From: an uncultured Pseudoteredinibacter sp.
GTDB taxonomy: Bacteria; Pseudomonadota; Gammaproteobacteria; Pseudomonadales; Cellvibrionaceae
Length of the DNA: 64,000 nt
NCBI RefSeq assembly: GCF_947502065.1
Contig: NZ_CANMYE010000001.1
Span: 434,001-498,000, forward strand
Reading direction: 5' to 3'
Shown here: piece by piece, positions 35,167 through 43,052 of the stretch
How positions within the stretch are numbered: position 1 is the first letter of the stretch
Layout of the letters: each line of letters opens with the position of its first letter
Position numbers and translations under genes: made by a program
Notes under the pieces: model-generated
Seen by the model: only the letters and a program-made list of their open reading frames with translations
The model's database searches: none
What the model was told of the DNA's origin: nothing

Positions 35167-36048
35167 CTAGGCTTGAAATTTTTTGATCCACTCTAAAATT
35201 AAGCGATTAATTTTCTCAGGCTGCTCTCTTTGCATAAAGTGCCCAGCACCATCAATAATATGCAGTTGATAGTCGGCCAAAAATGGCTTCTTGCGCTGTA
35301 AAATTTCAAACAATCGCACGTCCATACAGCCATCGTTTTCCCCGGCGAGAACCTGGCAGGGGACGGACACTTTTTTAACGCTTGCTGCTTGGCTAGCTTC
35401 ACGCCCTTTGCGGTATAGGTGGCGATAGTAGCTCAAGCTTGCCTTTAGCACGCCAGGTTGTGACAGTGCTTGCTTTACAGGTTTGATATCATCTTGAGTA
35501 AAATCCCAACTGGGCGACCAGCGTCGCCATAGCCATTCGATAAATGAAAAATTGTTGCGACGGCACCACCACTCGGATATCCATGGTAGCTGAAAGAATG
35601 CAATATAAGCGCTGTTTCGGCGTTGTTTAGGGACTTCTTTTAGCCCCTGATTAAAGATCGAAAGATGAGGAATGGCTAGGCAATTTAAGCTAAGAAGGGC
35701 GTTCGGATACTGCGCCGCAAAAGCGTAGCCAATAATGGCGCCCCAATCGTGACCAATGAGGTGAAACTTGTCGATGTGCAGCTGCTTTTGAATGGCGCGA
35801 ATATCTTCCACCGAATCCAAAACGAAATAGCTCTGACTTATCGAGCTTTCTTCATATCCACGTAAGGTGGGTGCGATGCAGCGGTAGCCAGCAAGCACCA
35901 GTGCATCAATTTGTGCCTGCCATGTGGTGGCAATATCAGGAAAGCCATGTAACAGCATAACGGCAGGGCCCTCGCCTTGGTCGCTGAATGAATATTGGCG
36001 GCCATCGATGTCGAGCTGTCTTATTGTATTTTTACAAGCTGTATTCAT
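35167..36048 (-). CDS. Alpha/beta hydrolase, epoxide-hydrolase-like
   Basis: A 293-residue hydrolase. It has the oxyanion motif LLHGFPDIATTWQAQ near residue 32, the nucleophile elbow HLIGHDWGAIIG with Asp as nucleophile (about residue 104), an acidic residue in AGENDGCMD and the catalytic His in GAGHFMQREQP. Asp at the elbow and HGxP are typical of epoxide hydrolases and haloalkane dehalogenases. Substrate unknown; convergent with the LysE gene. Confidence 0.88.
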   Translation of the reverse strand: MNTACKNTIRQLDIDGRQYSFSDQGEGPAVMLLHGFPDIATTWQAQIDALVLAGYRCIAPTLRGYEESSISQSYFVLDSVEDIRAIQKQLHIDKFHLIGHDWGAIIGYAFAAQYPNALLSLNCLAIPHLSIFNQGLKEVPKQRRNSAYIAFFQLPWISEWWCRRNNFSFIEWLWRRWSPSWDFTQDDIKPVKQALSQPGVLKASLSYYRHLYRKGREASQAASVKKVSVPCQVLAGENDGCMDVRLFEILQRKKPFLADYQLHIIDGAGHFMQREQPEKINRLILEWIKKFQA

Positions 36049-36296
36049 ATCGTGCCTTCTTATGCTGTATCTGTGAATCTTCCCTAGATAGCATTATGCT
36101 AACAAGCTTCAACTCAGTGAAATATGGCCGAGTAGGATAAAATCTGGTCATTTAAGTCCAAGAAAACTCATTCGAACTTCATTGATTGATTGGGCTAGAG
36201 CAGGCATTTGACTGGCCCAAAATAAACCAAATAAGCAGTAGGGCCAATTTACAAAAATTTGCCCGGTTTTCCTCCGCTGAAGGATAAACTTCAGGC

Positions 36297-37553
36297 ATGC
36301 TATGGGGCGATATGCCCAATGAATGGAAAGCCATGGAAAACAACAGCTACAACTCTTTAAAAGACGATCAATCCTTTATCTCCATGGAGGCCTTGGCAGG
36401 TTTGCTGCTAATGGGGGCTTCCGTGCTGGCAATGCTGGCCGCTAATTCGCCGCTGAATGAATACTATCAAGGTATTTTGCAATTGCCCTTTAGTATCCAG
36501 TTGGGTGAGTACGGCATTGCCAAACCATTATTGCTGTGGATCAACGATGGCCTGATGGCGGTTTTCTTCTTTATGGTTGGGCTGGAGTTAAAACGCGAGT
36601 TACTGGAAGGGCAGCTTTCAAAACCGGCCAATATTCTTTTACCAGCGCTTGGCGCCATAGGTGGAATGTTGGTTCCTGCGACAATCTATGCCGCGATAAA
36701 TTGGCAGGACCCTATCGCGTTGAAAGGCTGGGCAATTCCCGCCGCTACCGATATTGCATTTGCTTTGGGTATCCTGGCTTTGCTTGGGCCAAGAGTGCCC
36801 CTTAGCTTAAAAATATTTCTGAGCTCATTGGCGATTATTGATGATATTGGTGCGATTTTAATTATCGCCTTTTTCTACACCGCAAAGATTTCAGCCACAG
36901 CATTAATTATTGCGGCCGTCTGCCTTGTTATTTTATACGCGGTAAATAAATCGGGTGTTGAGAGTAAAAGTATTTATTTGTCTATCGGTTTGGTGATGTG
37001 GGTGGCACTGCTCAAATCTGGCGTGCACGCTACTCTCGCTGGTGTATTGCTGGCCTTCTTTATTCCCATGACGGCAAAAGACGGAAGTTCTCCGGCGAAA
37101 GATTTAGAGCATGATTTGCACAGTGCAGTAGCCTTTTTTATCTTGCCGGTTTTCGCCTTCGCCAACGCGGGTTTGCCCTTGGCGGGTATTGGCTTTGAGC
37201 AGCTCTTGCACCCAGTACCGCTGGGTATCGCTCTGGGCTTATTTGTGGGCAAGCAGCTCGGTATTTTTGGCCTATGTTGGTTGGCGGTAAAATCAGGCTT
37301 GGCGAAGCTCCCTCAGGGTATGAATTTGTGGGCACTGTATGGTACGGCCTGTTTATGTGGCGTGGGTTTTACCATGAGTTTGTTTGTTGGCTCCTTGGCC
37401 TTTGAAGAAACCGGCGTAAACCTACTGTTTGATGAGCGCTTGGGAATTATATTTGGTTCTCTGCTTTCGGGGCTCTTAGGTTTCTTCGTGTTACGCCGCA
37501 GTTTACCAAGCCCTAAGCTAGATGAAAGCCAACTGAAAGCTAGCAAAGCGTAA
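36297..37553 (+). CDS. nhaA: Na+/H+ antiporter NhaA
   Basis: A 418-residue NhaA antiporter with about 12 hydrophobic segments. It keeps the Asp of PAATDIAFALGILALLG and the double Asp of LAIIDDIGAILIIAFFY that bind ions in E. coli NhaA. It expels sodium at the expense of protons and supports growth in salt or at high pH, which fits a marine host. Several in-frame ATGs (36297, 36312, 36333) are possible; the longest is listed. A gap of about 245 bases upstream shows no other feature. Confidence 0.95.
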   Translation: MLWGDMPNEWKAMENNSYNSLKDDQSFISMEALAGLLLMGASVLAMLAANSPLNEYYQGILQLPFSIQLGEYGIAKPLLLWINDGLMAVFFFMVGLELKRELLEGQLSKPANILLPALGAIGGMLVPATIYAAINWQDPIALKGWAIPAATDIAFALGILALLGPRVPLSLKIFLSSLAIIDDIGAILIIAFFYTAKISATALIIAAVCLVILYAVNKSGVESKSIYLSIGLVMWVALLKSGVHATLAGVLLAFFIPMTAKDGSSPAKDLEHDLHSAVAFFILPVFAFANAGLPLAGIGFEQLLHPVPLGIALGLFVGKQLGIFGLCWLAVKSGLAKLPQGMNLWALYGTACLCGVGFTMSLFVGSLAFEETGVNLLFDERLGIIFGSLLSGLLGFFVLRRSLPSPKLDESQLKASKA

Positions 37554-37611
37554 GAAATCTGTAGGCTAAATGAGCTACACTGTAGGCAGTGTTATTTATG
37601 GACCCCGATTT

Positions 37612-38223
37612 ATGCAAGAACTACAGCTTCAACAACAATTACAGCAACAGCTAGCCTTCATTGCAGAGATGGATCGCCTTAAGGCCGTATATCGTCAAAC
37701 GACGGTAAAGGAAGATGGTGATCGTTTTGAAAACAGCGCCGAGCACAGTTGGCACATCGCTTTAATGGCACATGTGTTTGCGCCCTTAGTGGGTGAGCCG
37801 GTTGATATCAATAGAGCCTGCCTAATGCTGCTCTTGCATGATATTGTTGAAATCGATGCCGGCGATACCTTTGCATTCGCCAGCGCCGCTGATATTGCAG
37901 CCAAAGCGGATAAAGAAAGCGAGGCCGCCGATCGCTTATTTGGCCTGCTACCTAGCTCACAAGCAGCGGATTATCGGGCTCTATGGCAAGAGTATGAAGA
38001 TGCCGAATCGGCAGATGCGCGCTTTGCGAAAGCGATGGATTGCTTACTGCCGTTGATTCAGAATATGAACAATGAAGGCGGCAGTTGGCGCCGCCATCAA
38101 GTGAGCCGCAGCAAAGTCTTAAAGCGCAATCAGTATTTAGAGCATAGCGCCCCACGCTTATGGGCATATGCCTTGGAGCAAATAGATTTAGCTTTAGCTA
38201 ATGGATGGCTCACTGACGATTGA
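37612..38223 (+). CDS. HD-domain hydrolase (YfbR/HDDC2-like)
   Basis: A 203-residue protein from the ATG at 37612. Metal-binding HD-domain residues are visible in NSAEHSWHIALMAHVFA and LLLHDIVEIDAGD, with a further Asp later (FAKAMDCLLPLIQN). The pattern is that of HD phosphohydrolases such as YfbR/HDDC2, which hydrolyse nucleoside 5'-monophosphates. A Gln-rich start (LQLQQQLQQQLAF) precedes the domain. It lies 58 bases after nhaA on the same strand. Confidence 0.88.
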   Translation: MQELQLQQQLQQQLAFIAEMDRLKAVYRQTTVKEDGDRFENSAEHSWHIALMAHVFAPLVGEPVDINRACLMLLLHDIVEIDAGDTFAFASAADIAAKADKESEAADRLFGLLPSSQAADYRALWQEYEDAESADARFAKAMDCLLPLIQNMNNEGGSWRRHQVSRSKVLKRNQYLEHSAPRLWAYALEQIDLALANGWLTDD

Positions 38224-38321
38224 TGCTTAACTCGTGTTAACAGGCCCTTGGTCAGTGATTTTTCATAAGTTCATTGACCCCTTTAACAAACTCGCTACAA
38301 TCGCCGCCACTGTTACAATGG

Positions 38322-38343
38322 CCCCACAGCAGCGCATGTGGGG
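38322..38343 (+). terminator. Hairpin before the ThrE-type exporter gene
   Basis: Stem CCCCACA/TGTGGGG with an 8-base loop followed by TTTC. It lies between the HD gene and the exporter and could be a weak terminator or attenuator. Confidence 0.5.
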
Positions 38344-38389
38344 TTTCAGTCTTTCGCAAAACCTTGCAAGAATCAGTTTGAGTTAGCTT

Positions 38390-39619
38390 ATGACGTCCGC
38401 TTCGTTTAAAAACAAACGTAAGTTTTTGATCCGCTTGGCAAAAGCGCTGCACAAGTTTGGTACGCCTGCCCACCGGTTGGAGGCCCACCTTAATAATCTG
38501 GCAGCGGCGATGGAGCTAGAGGGATCTTTCCTGGTGGCCCCTACGGCATTAACCTTTGTATTGTGGCCAAAGGGTGAGCGGGGTAATCAAGAGTATCATT
38601 ACACGGTACGAGTAAAGCCCGGTGAGCTCGACTTGGGCTCTTTAGCGCGTACCGATCTGTTGGTCGATGAATTAATTAATGGCGAGCGCGATTTAGCGGA
38701 TGCCTTAGCGCGCTTGGAAGATATTACCAGTCGACCACCACCATATCCGCATTGGTTAAACCTCATTGCCTTTGGCGTATCTGGTGGTGCCTTTGCAATG
38801 CTCATGGGCACCAGCTGGGACGATGTCGTCGTCGCCTTCGGCATCAGTTTATTGGTTTACGGTTTGATCTACGCGGCTCAGTTTTCAAAACGCTTAGCCG
38901 ATGCGCTCGAACCATTATCTGCCATGTTGGCCGCCTTTATCGCTGTTGGTATTTCCCAGCTCGATTTTCATCTCAATGCATCTTTAGTGGTTTTAGCCAG
39001 CATCATCGCCTTTATACCGGGCTTGGCTTTAACCGTGGGCTTGGCTGAATTATCGGTAAGAGAACTCACCTCCGGAACAGCAAGGGTAATGGATGCCCTG
39101 ATGCTAATGTTTAAGCTGTATTTCGGTGCGGTATTAGGCATGGCTTTGGCCTATGTGTGCTGGGGAGAGGTAAGCTATCAAGCCAGTGCGCCACTGCCGT
39201 GGTGGACTTCGTGGACAGCAGTACTGATGTTATCGGCCAGTCTCGTTATTATGTTTAAAGCACGCTTGCGTGATGGTGTCTGGGGTATTTTATCCGGCAT
39301 CATTGCCTATGGCGTTAGTATCATGGCTGCTGAAGTTTTTGGCGTGGCATTGGGGACTTTCTTTGGTGCCTTAGCCGTGGGTGTTTACGGCAACATCTAT
39401 GCGCGCTGGTTAAAGTCGCCCGCTATTGTGGTGACATTGCAGGGCATGGTGATCTTGGTGCCGGGCAGTAAGATTTACATTGGTATTAATGCTGTGGTGA
39501 GTGGTCAGCAGATTGTGCCTTCCGATCAAATTGGCAGTCAGGCTTTTTTAATTCTGATGTCTCTAGTTGCAGGTTTTATCTTTTCTAATTTGCTGGTGAA
39601 TCCGAAGCGCAGCCTTTAA
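38390..39619 (+). CDS. Threonine/serine exporter ThrE family protein
   Basis: A 409-residue membrane protein of the ThrE/DUF1212 family. A soluble N-terminal part (KFLIRLAKALHKFGTPAHRLEAHL) leads to about ten hydrophobic segments split as in fused ThrE (ThrE_1 to about residue 265, ThrE_2 after that). It includes AFIPGLALTVGLAELSV and VPGSKIYIGINA, family landmarks. It probably exports threonine or serine using proton motive force. There is no threonine operon nearby. Confidence 0.9.
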   Translation: MTSASFKNKRKFLIRLAKALHKFGTPAHRLEAHLNNLAAAMELEGSFLVAPTALTFVLWPKGERGNQEYHYTVRVKPGELDLGSLARTDLLVDELINGERDLADALARLEDITSRPPPYPHWLNLIAFGVSGGAFAMLMGTSWDDVVVAFGISLLVYGLIYAAQFSKRLADALEPLSAMLAAFIAVGISQLDFHLNASLVVLASIIAFIPGLALTVGLAELSVRELTSGTARVMDALMLMFKLYFGAVLGMALAYVCWGEVSYQASAPLPWWTSWTAVLMLSASLVIMFKARLRDGVWGILSGIIAYGVSIMAAEVFGVALGTFFGALAVGVYGNIYARWLKSPAIVVTLQGMVILVPGSKIYIGINAVVSGQQIVPSDQIGSQAFLILMSLVAGFIFSNLLVNPKRSL

Positions 39620-39667
39620 TCGAGCTAGTGATCAAATAACAGAATCTATATAAGAAGGGATTAAGAT

Positions 39668-39946
39668 ATGAACACTTACTTAAAGCGAATAGCCCTGGTA
39701 GCAATAACTGTTTTGACCTTGGCAGCTTGCGATAAAATCAACAATGCCAATCGCACTATGGATACCATGCTAGGCGGTGATTTTAAGGTGTATATTGCGG
39801 GCCACGATAAAGTCTACTTGGTGCGCAATGGTAAGGTGACATCTATTCCAGAAAAAGGCTATTACGTATTTTACGCCACCATAGACGGCAAAAAGCGTAT
39901 GGTGCAATCGCCTATTGCTACGACGACGATTGAGAAGATTGATTAA
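39668..39946 (+). CDS. Small lipoprotein of unknown function
   Basis: A 92-residue protein with a lipoprotein signal ending LTLAAC, so Cys21 is probably acylated. The mature part has short beta-like segments (FKVYIAGHDKVYLVRNGKV, GYYVFYATIDGKKRMV) that do not match a family I know. AAGAAGGGATTAAG provides a ribosome-binding site. It lies 48 bases after the ThrE-type gene. Confidence 0.75.
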   Translation: MNTYLKRIALVAITVLTLAACDKINNANRTMDTMLGGDFKVYIAGHDKVYLVRNGKVTSIPEKGYYVFYATIDGKKRMVQSPIATTTIEKID

Positions 39947-39980
39947 TACGCGTCCGCTTTTAAATTTTGCTATCTGACCA

Positions 39981-40148
39981 GATTCTAGCGTGGAGCAGTG
40001 CTTTTCCGCTCCAACGCTGCATCCGTGCAGCCACCCGTTCCATGGATTCGCGCCGTCCAGGCGCTCAGCCTTCGGCCAAGCCCAAAACCTTTCCAGAAGA
40101 TTTTGTCAGGAGCCTAGTCGCTCCAAATCACTGCTCCACGCTAGACTC
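39981..40148. mobile_element. MITE-like inverted-repeat element, copy 1
   Basis: A 20-bp terminal inverted repeat with one mismatch (39981-40000 against 40129-40148; core CTAGCGTGGAGCAGTG perfect over 16 bp). The interior contains small hairpins (GCTGCA/TGCAGC near 40017). It shares a 19-bp core, TGGATTCGCGCCGTCCAGG (40043-40061), with the element at 42731 in opposite orientation (18 of 19 bases). No transposase gene inside, and no clear target-site duplication. Confidence 0.65.
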
Positions 40149-40269
40149 TTACTTCTGTGGCTTAGATAAAGAACTATGTTTAATGACCGCCAGGATTGGT
40201 GGTAACCCATAAATTGCATTACAACTAGTTTCAACTTTTCAGTATGCTGATGCGAATACAGGTACCCTA

Positions 40270-40307
40270 AACAATAAACCCCAGTCAATTGACTGGGGTT
40301 TATTGTT
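40270..40307. terminator. 38-bp perfect palindrome, bidirectional terminator
   Basis: AACAATAAACCCCAGTCAA with its exact complement forms a 19-bp-arm palindrome. It lies 38 bases after the M1 peptidase stop on the minus strand; flanking A/T-rich arm ends give T-runs on both strands, so it probably stops both the M1 transcript and the lipoprotein transcript. Confidence 0.8.
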
Positions 40308-40345
40308 AATCTTCTAGGTTTTTTGTTAACGATTTCTGAGTAGCT

Positions 40346-42292
40346 TTACTGCTCTGGGTACAAAATCGCGCTGTTCACTTTAACGCTTAATGGGTGATAA
40401 CCCACTTTAGCTTCGTTAAAGATCTCACGGGCCAGCTCCAGCTTACCGCTTTCTTTTAAAGCTCGGTATAAGGGACGCAAGAATTTGTTACGGCCAATGC
40501 TGGTTAGGAAGCTATGAACGCGCTCAAAACCCGGCTGGTAGTCATTCTTCACAACCAACATTAACCAGCTGTGGGCGACTTCGTTGTTGCCTGCTTGAGT
40601 CAGATTAAATGCACCGTCCAACGCTGCCATTTGTTCCTGGCTTAGCGCTTCAGGCATACCATCTAGGAAGTACTTCCACTCGTGGCTGGTCCACTTGCTA
40701 ACGTCGATAGCCGCTAGCTCCTGCTTGCCTTCTAACCAACCGTTGCGATGCTTGTCGACATTGTCGAAAGCCGGTGATTGAGGCTTAGGTGCATCAGCCA
40801 ATAAGCCTGGCTGGAAAATCCACTGTTCAAAACGCTCTTTTGAAAGCTTGTCTGGGTACTGAGCAATCAGCGTAGATTCCACGTAGGCTAAGAAGTCCTC
40901 TGTGGTGATACTCTGGAATGCAAAGTGATCAAAATAGCTGCGTAGGAACTTGTCGAAGTTGTCACGGCCGATGGTGTTTTCTAACTCGTATAGGAATAGC
41001 GAGCCTTTCTCGTAAGGTACGTTAGAGAATACGGCATCCGGGTCTTTGCCGCGTAAATCAATCGCCATAATCTCGGCGGAGTCAGGCAGGTCGGCCATAT
41101 CGGATTTTAGATCTTCGTAGCCTAGGGCCATTTCCATGCGGTAGCGGTCATCACCGTAAATCAACTGCATGATGCGGTTGGTTAAGTAGGTGGTGAAGCC
41201 TTCGTTTAACCATAGATCGCGCCAAGAGGCATTGGTTACTAAGTTGCCAGACCAAGAGTGTGCCAGCTCATGCGCAATCAAAGCGGTAAGGCTTTTGTCA
41301 CCGGCAATGACGGTAGGCGTAATAAAGCTTAGACGTGGGTTTTCCATGCCGCCAAATGGGAAGCTAGGTGGCAAAATCAATAGGTCGTAGCGATCCCAGC
41401 GATATGGGCCATAAACTTTTTCGGTTTCGATCAGCATCGCTTCGGTGTCTTCAAACTCCTTAGCGGCGGATTCTAAAACGCTTGGTTCTGCGTAAACGCC
41501 AGTGCGCTCACCCATGGCTTTAAATTCTAGGTCGCCAACGGCTAGTGCGATCAAATAGGAAGGCACTTTTTGCGGCATTTCAAACTGGTATTCGCCGTCT
41601 TTCTCGGTTTTAGGATCGTTGTTGGCGCTCATTACCGCTAGCAAATCTTTTGGTGTGCGGATGGTGGCGCTATAGGTGATACGAGCTTTTGGTGAATCTT
41701 GTAGCGGTACAAAGCTACGTGCGTGGATAGCTTGAGCCTGGGTAAATAAGAAGGGGTGCTTTTTACCGGCTGTTTGCTCAGGAGTTAGCCATTGCACACC
41801 GGAAGCTTCTGGTGCTGTGCTGTAGCTAATGCGGATTTTTTTCTGGCCGGCCAAATCAATGGATAGTGGGGTACCTAGATGATCGTCTTTTTTACCCATG
41901 TTGAATTTTAGGGCGGCGGTTTGCGGGCCATCTAAACCGTCAACGGCATTGATGCTCAGTGCACGAGTATCCAGCAGCAGTGGTTTGCCGCTGTCGTTTA
42001 AGGCATCAATATCCAGTGTTGCGGTGCCAGATATGGTTTTGTTGTCGAAATTTACATCCAGGTCTAGGGCGATATGCTGTACGCGATAGTCCTGCATGTT
42101 GGCGTAGGAGTGATAATCGACGCCAGATTCGATAGCCTTTTCTTCCATAGCTGCTACCGCTGTGGTGGCGGCTTGTTCGGCAGCTTGGTTGTCTTCAACA
42201 GTTACGGTGGCTGGTGTTTGATCTTTTTCTGTACAGCCTACGCCTACCGCGACAAGGGCGGCTAGGCAGGTATGACGTAATGTCAGTTGCAT
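40346..42292 (-). CDS. M1-family metallo-aminopeptidase (LTA4H-like), lipoprotein
   Basis: A 648-residue peptidase from the ATG at 42292, which gives a lipoprotein signal ending VGVGC. The N-terminal beta domain (QHIALDLDVNFDNKTISG), GGMEN exopeptidase motif (FPFGGMENPRLSF), zinc site HELAHSW near residue 341 with the downstream Glu (LWLNEGFTTYL), and a helical C-terminal domain match leukotriene A4 hydrolase-like aminopeptidases. It trims N-terminal residues from peptides in the periplasm. The longer frame from 42340 is rejected. It is divergent from the DPP-IV-like gene. Confidence 0.95.
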   Translation of the reverse strand: MQLTLRHTCLAALVAVGVGCTEKDQTPATVTVEDNQAAEQAATTAVAAMEEKAIESGVDYHSYANMQDYRVQHIALDLDVNFDNKTISGTATLDIDALNDSGKPLLLDTRALSINAVDGLDGPQTAALKFNMGKKDDHLGTPLSIDLAGQKKIRISYSTAPEASGVQWLTPEQTAGKKHPFLFTQAQAIHARSFVPLQDSPKARITYSATIRTPKDLLAVMSANNDPKTEKDGEYQFEMPQKVPSYLIALAVGDLEFKAMGERTGVYAEPSVLESAAKEFEDTEAMLIETEKVYGPYRWDRYDLLILPPSFPFGGMENPRLSFITPTVIAGDKSLTALIAHELAHSWSGNLVTNASWRDLWLNEGFTTYLTNRIMQLIYGDDRYRMEMALGYEDLKSDMADLPDSAEIMAIDLRGKDPDAVFSNVPYEKGSLFLYELENTIGRDNFDKFLRSYFDHFAFQSITTEDFLAYVESTLIAQYPDKLSKERFEQWIFQPGLLADAPKPQSPAFDNVDKHRNGWLEGKQELAAIDVSKWTSHEWKYFLDGMPEALSQEQMAALDGAFNLTQAGNNEVAHSWLMLVVKNDYQPGFERVHSFLTSIGRNKFLRPLYRALKESGKLELAREIFNEAKVGYHPLSVKVNSAILYPEQ

Positions 42293-42519
42293 AATGGTCT
42301 CCAATTCGGTGGGCCCGCTAGAATGGCCGCTAAGTGGCACATCCTAGGTTAATTCGGCGCTTAGCTTGGCCTGTTTTGGGCTAGCTTGCAATATCTCTGT
42401 ATATACAGCTTGGAATTAATGGCATTTCAGTAGATATGACGGTTATTGTTTTCTGGGCCTCAGTTTGTTCCTGTCATTGTGAGGTCTTGATGAATGGGGA
42501 AGTAAGGTTGCGTGAATTC

Positions 42520-42688
42520 GCAAAGCGGCTTGCCTAGGGGGAAGGTGCTTTGCTCCACGAGCGGCGGCCCTCCCGGCTTCCTTCGTTCCCTAAAAAGCCA
42601 AGCAAAAAGACGCTTGTCTTTTTAGCTCTCTCAGCGCTCGCTCTTTATTGTTCCGCAAAGCACCTTCCCCCTAGGCAAGCCACTTTGC
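42520..42688. mobile_element. MITE-like inverted-repeat element, copy 2
   Basis: 34-bp terminal inverted repeats with one mismatch (42520-42553 and 42655-42688; core GGCTTGCCTAGGGGGAAGG). The interior has hairpins, for example AAAAAGAC/GTCTTTTT near 42605-42622. It is 169 bp long, the same size as copy 1, but its interior differs. No coding capacity. Confidence 0.65.
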
Positions 42689-42730
42689 TGACTCATGTGG
42701 GCAATCCGTCGTAACTTGGATGAATATCAT

Positions 42731-42891
42731 CTGCAGACTGTAGTGAACCAAGTAGGCTCTGCCGGGTCGTCTTCGACTTGACCAAATCCCCTGGACGGTG
42801 CGAATCCAGGAGAAGGCGAGCTTGGATGGATCCAGCTTTTTGCGTACCAGGCAGAGCCTACTTGGTTCATTACAGTCGGTCGGGTCTGCAG
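42731..42891. mobile_element. MITE-like inverted-repeat element, copy 3
   Basis: 28-bp inverted repeats with one mismatch (42736-42763 and 42850-42877; GTGAACCAAGTAGGCTCTGCC in the left arm) framed by CTGCAG at both ends (42731-42736 and 42886-42891). Its interior carries the 19-bp core of copy 1 in reverse (42790-42808). GGTGCGAATCC looks like a tRNA T-loop but belongs to this repeat. Confidence 0.65.
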
Positions 42892-43052
42892 GGAATTACA
42901 TCGATTTGACCAAGTCTCTTGGCTGAATTTTGGGAGTGGCTGCATGCTGAGAGCTTGGGCCAATTCACTTGCTTACTGAAGTTACATGGATGCTTGCTTG
43001 CCAAAACCCCAAGCGCTATGCTCGGCCAGTTAATCTATTACTAGGAAAAGCT

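Larger units (their letters stand above)
39947..40345. other. Non-coding gap with an inverted-repeat element and a terminator palindrome
   Basis: About 400 bases between convergent genes. It holds a 168-bp inverted-repeat element (39981-40148) and a 38-bp palindrome (40270-40307). An open frame of 81 codons inside the element has no recognisable homology. Confidence 0.7.
42293..43052. other. 760-bp gap with two inverted-repeat elements
   Basis: Divergent promoter region of the M1 and S9 peptidase genes. No convincing gene; the minus-strand frame near 42727-42963 lies in the repeats. It contains the elements at 42520-42688 and 42731-42891 and an ATG-proximal AGGA at 43043-43046 for the S9 gene. 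Confidence 0.7.

Noticed and set aside
39967..40212. 81-codon open frame
   Set aside because: It lies inside and across the inverted-repeat element, has no ribosome-binding site and no family resemblance.
42790..42812. GGTGCGAATCC resembles a tRNA T-loop
   Set aside because: No acceptor stem or anticodon arm can be built around it; it is part of the core shared with the inverted-repeat element at 39981.
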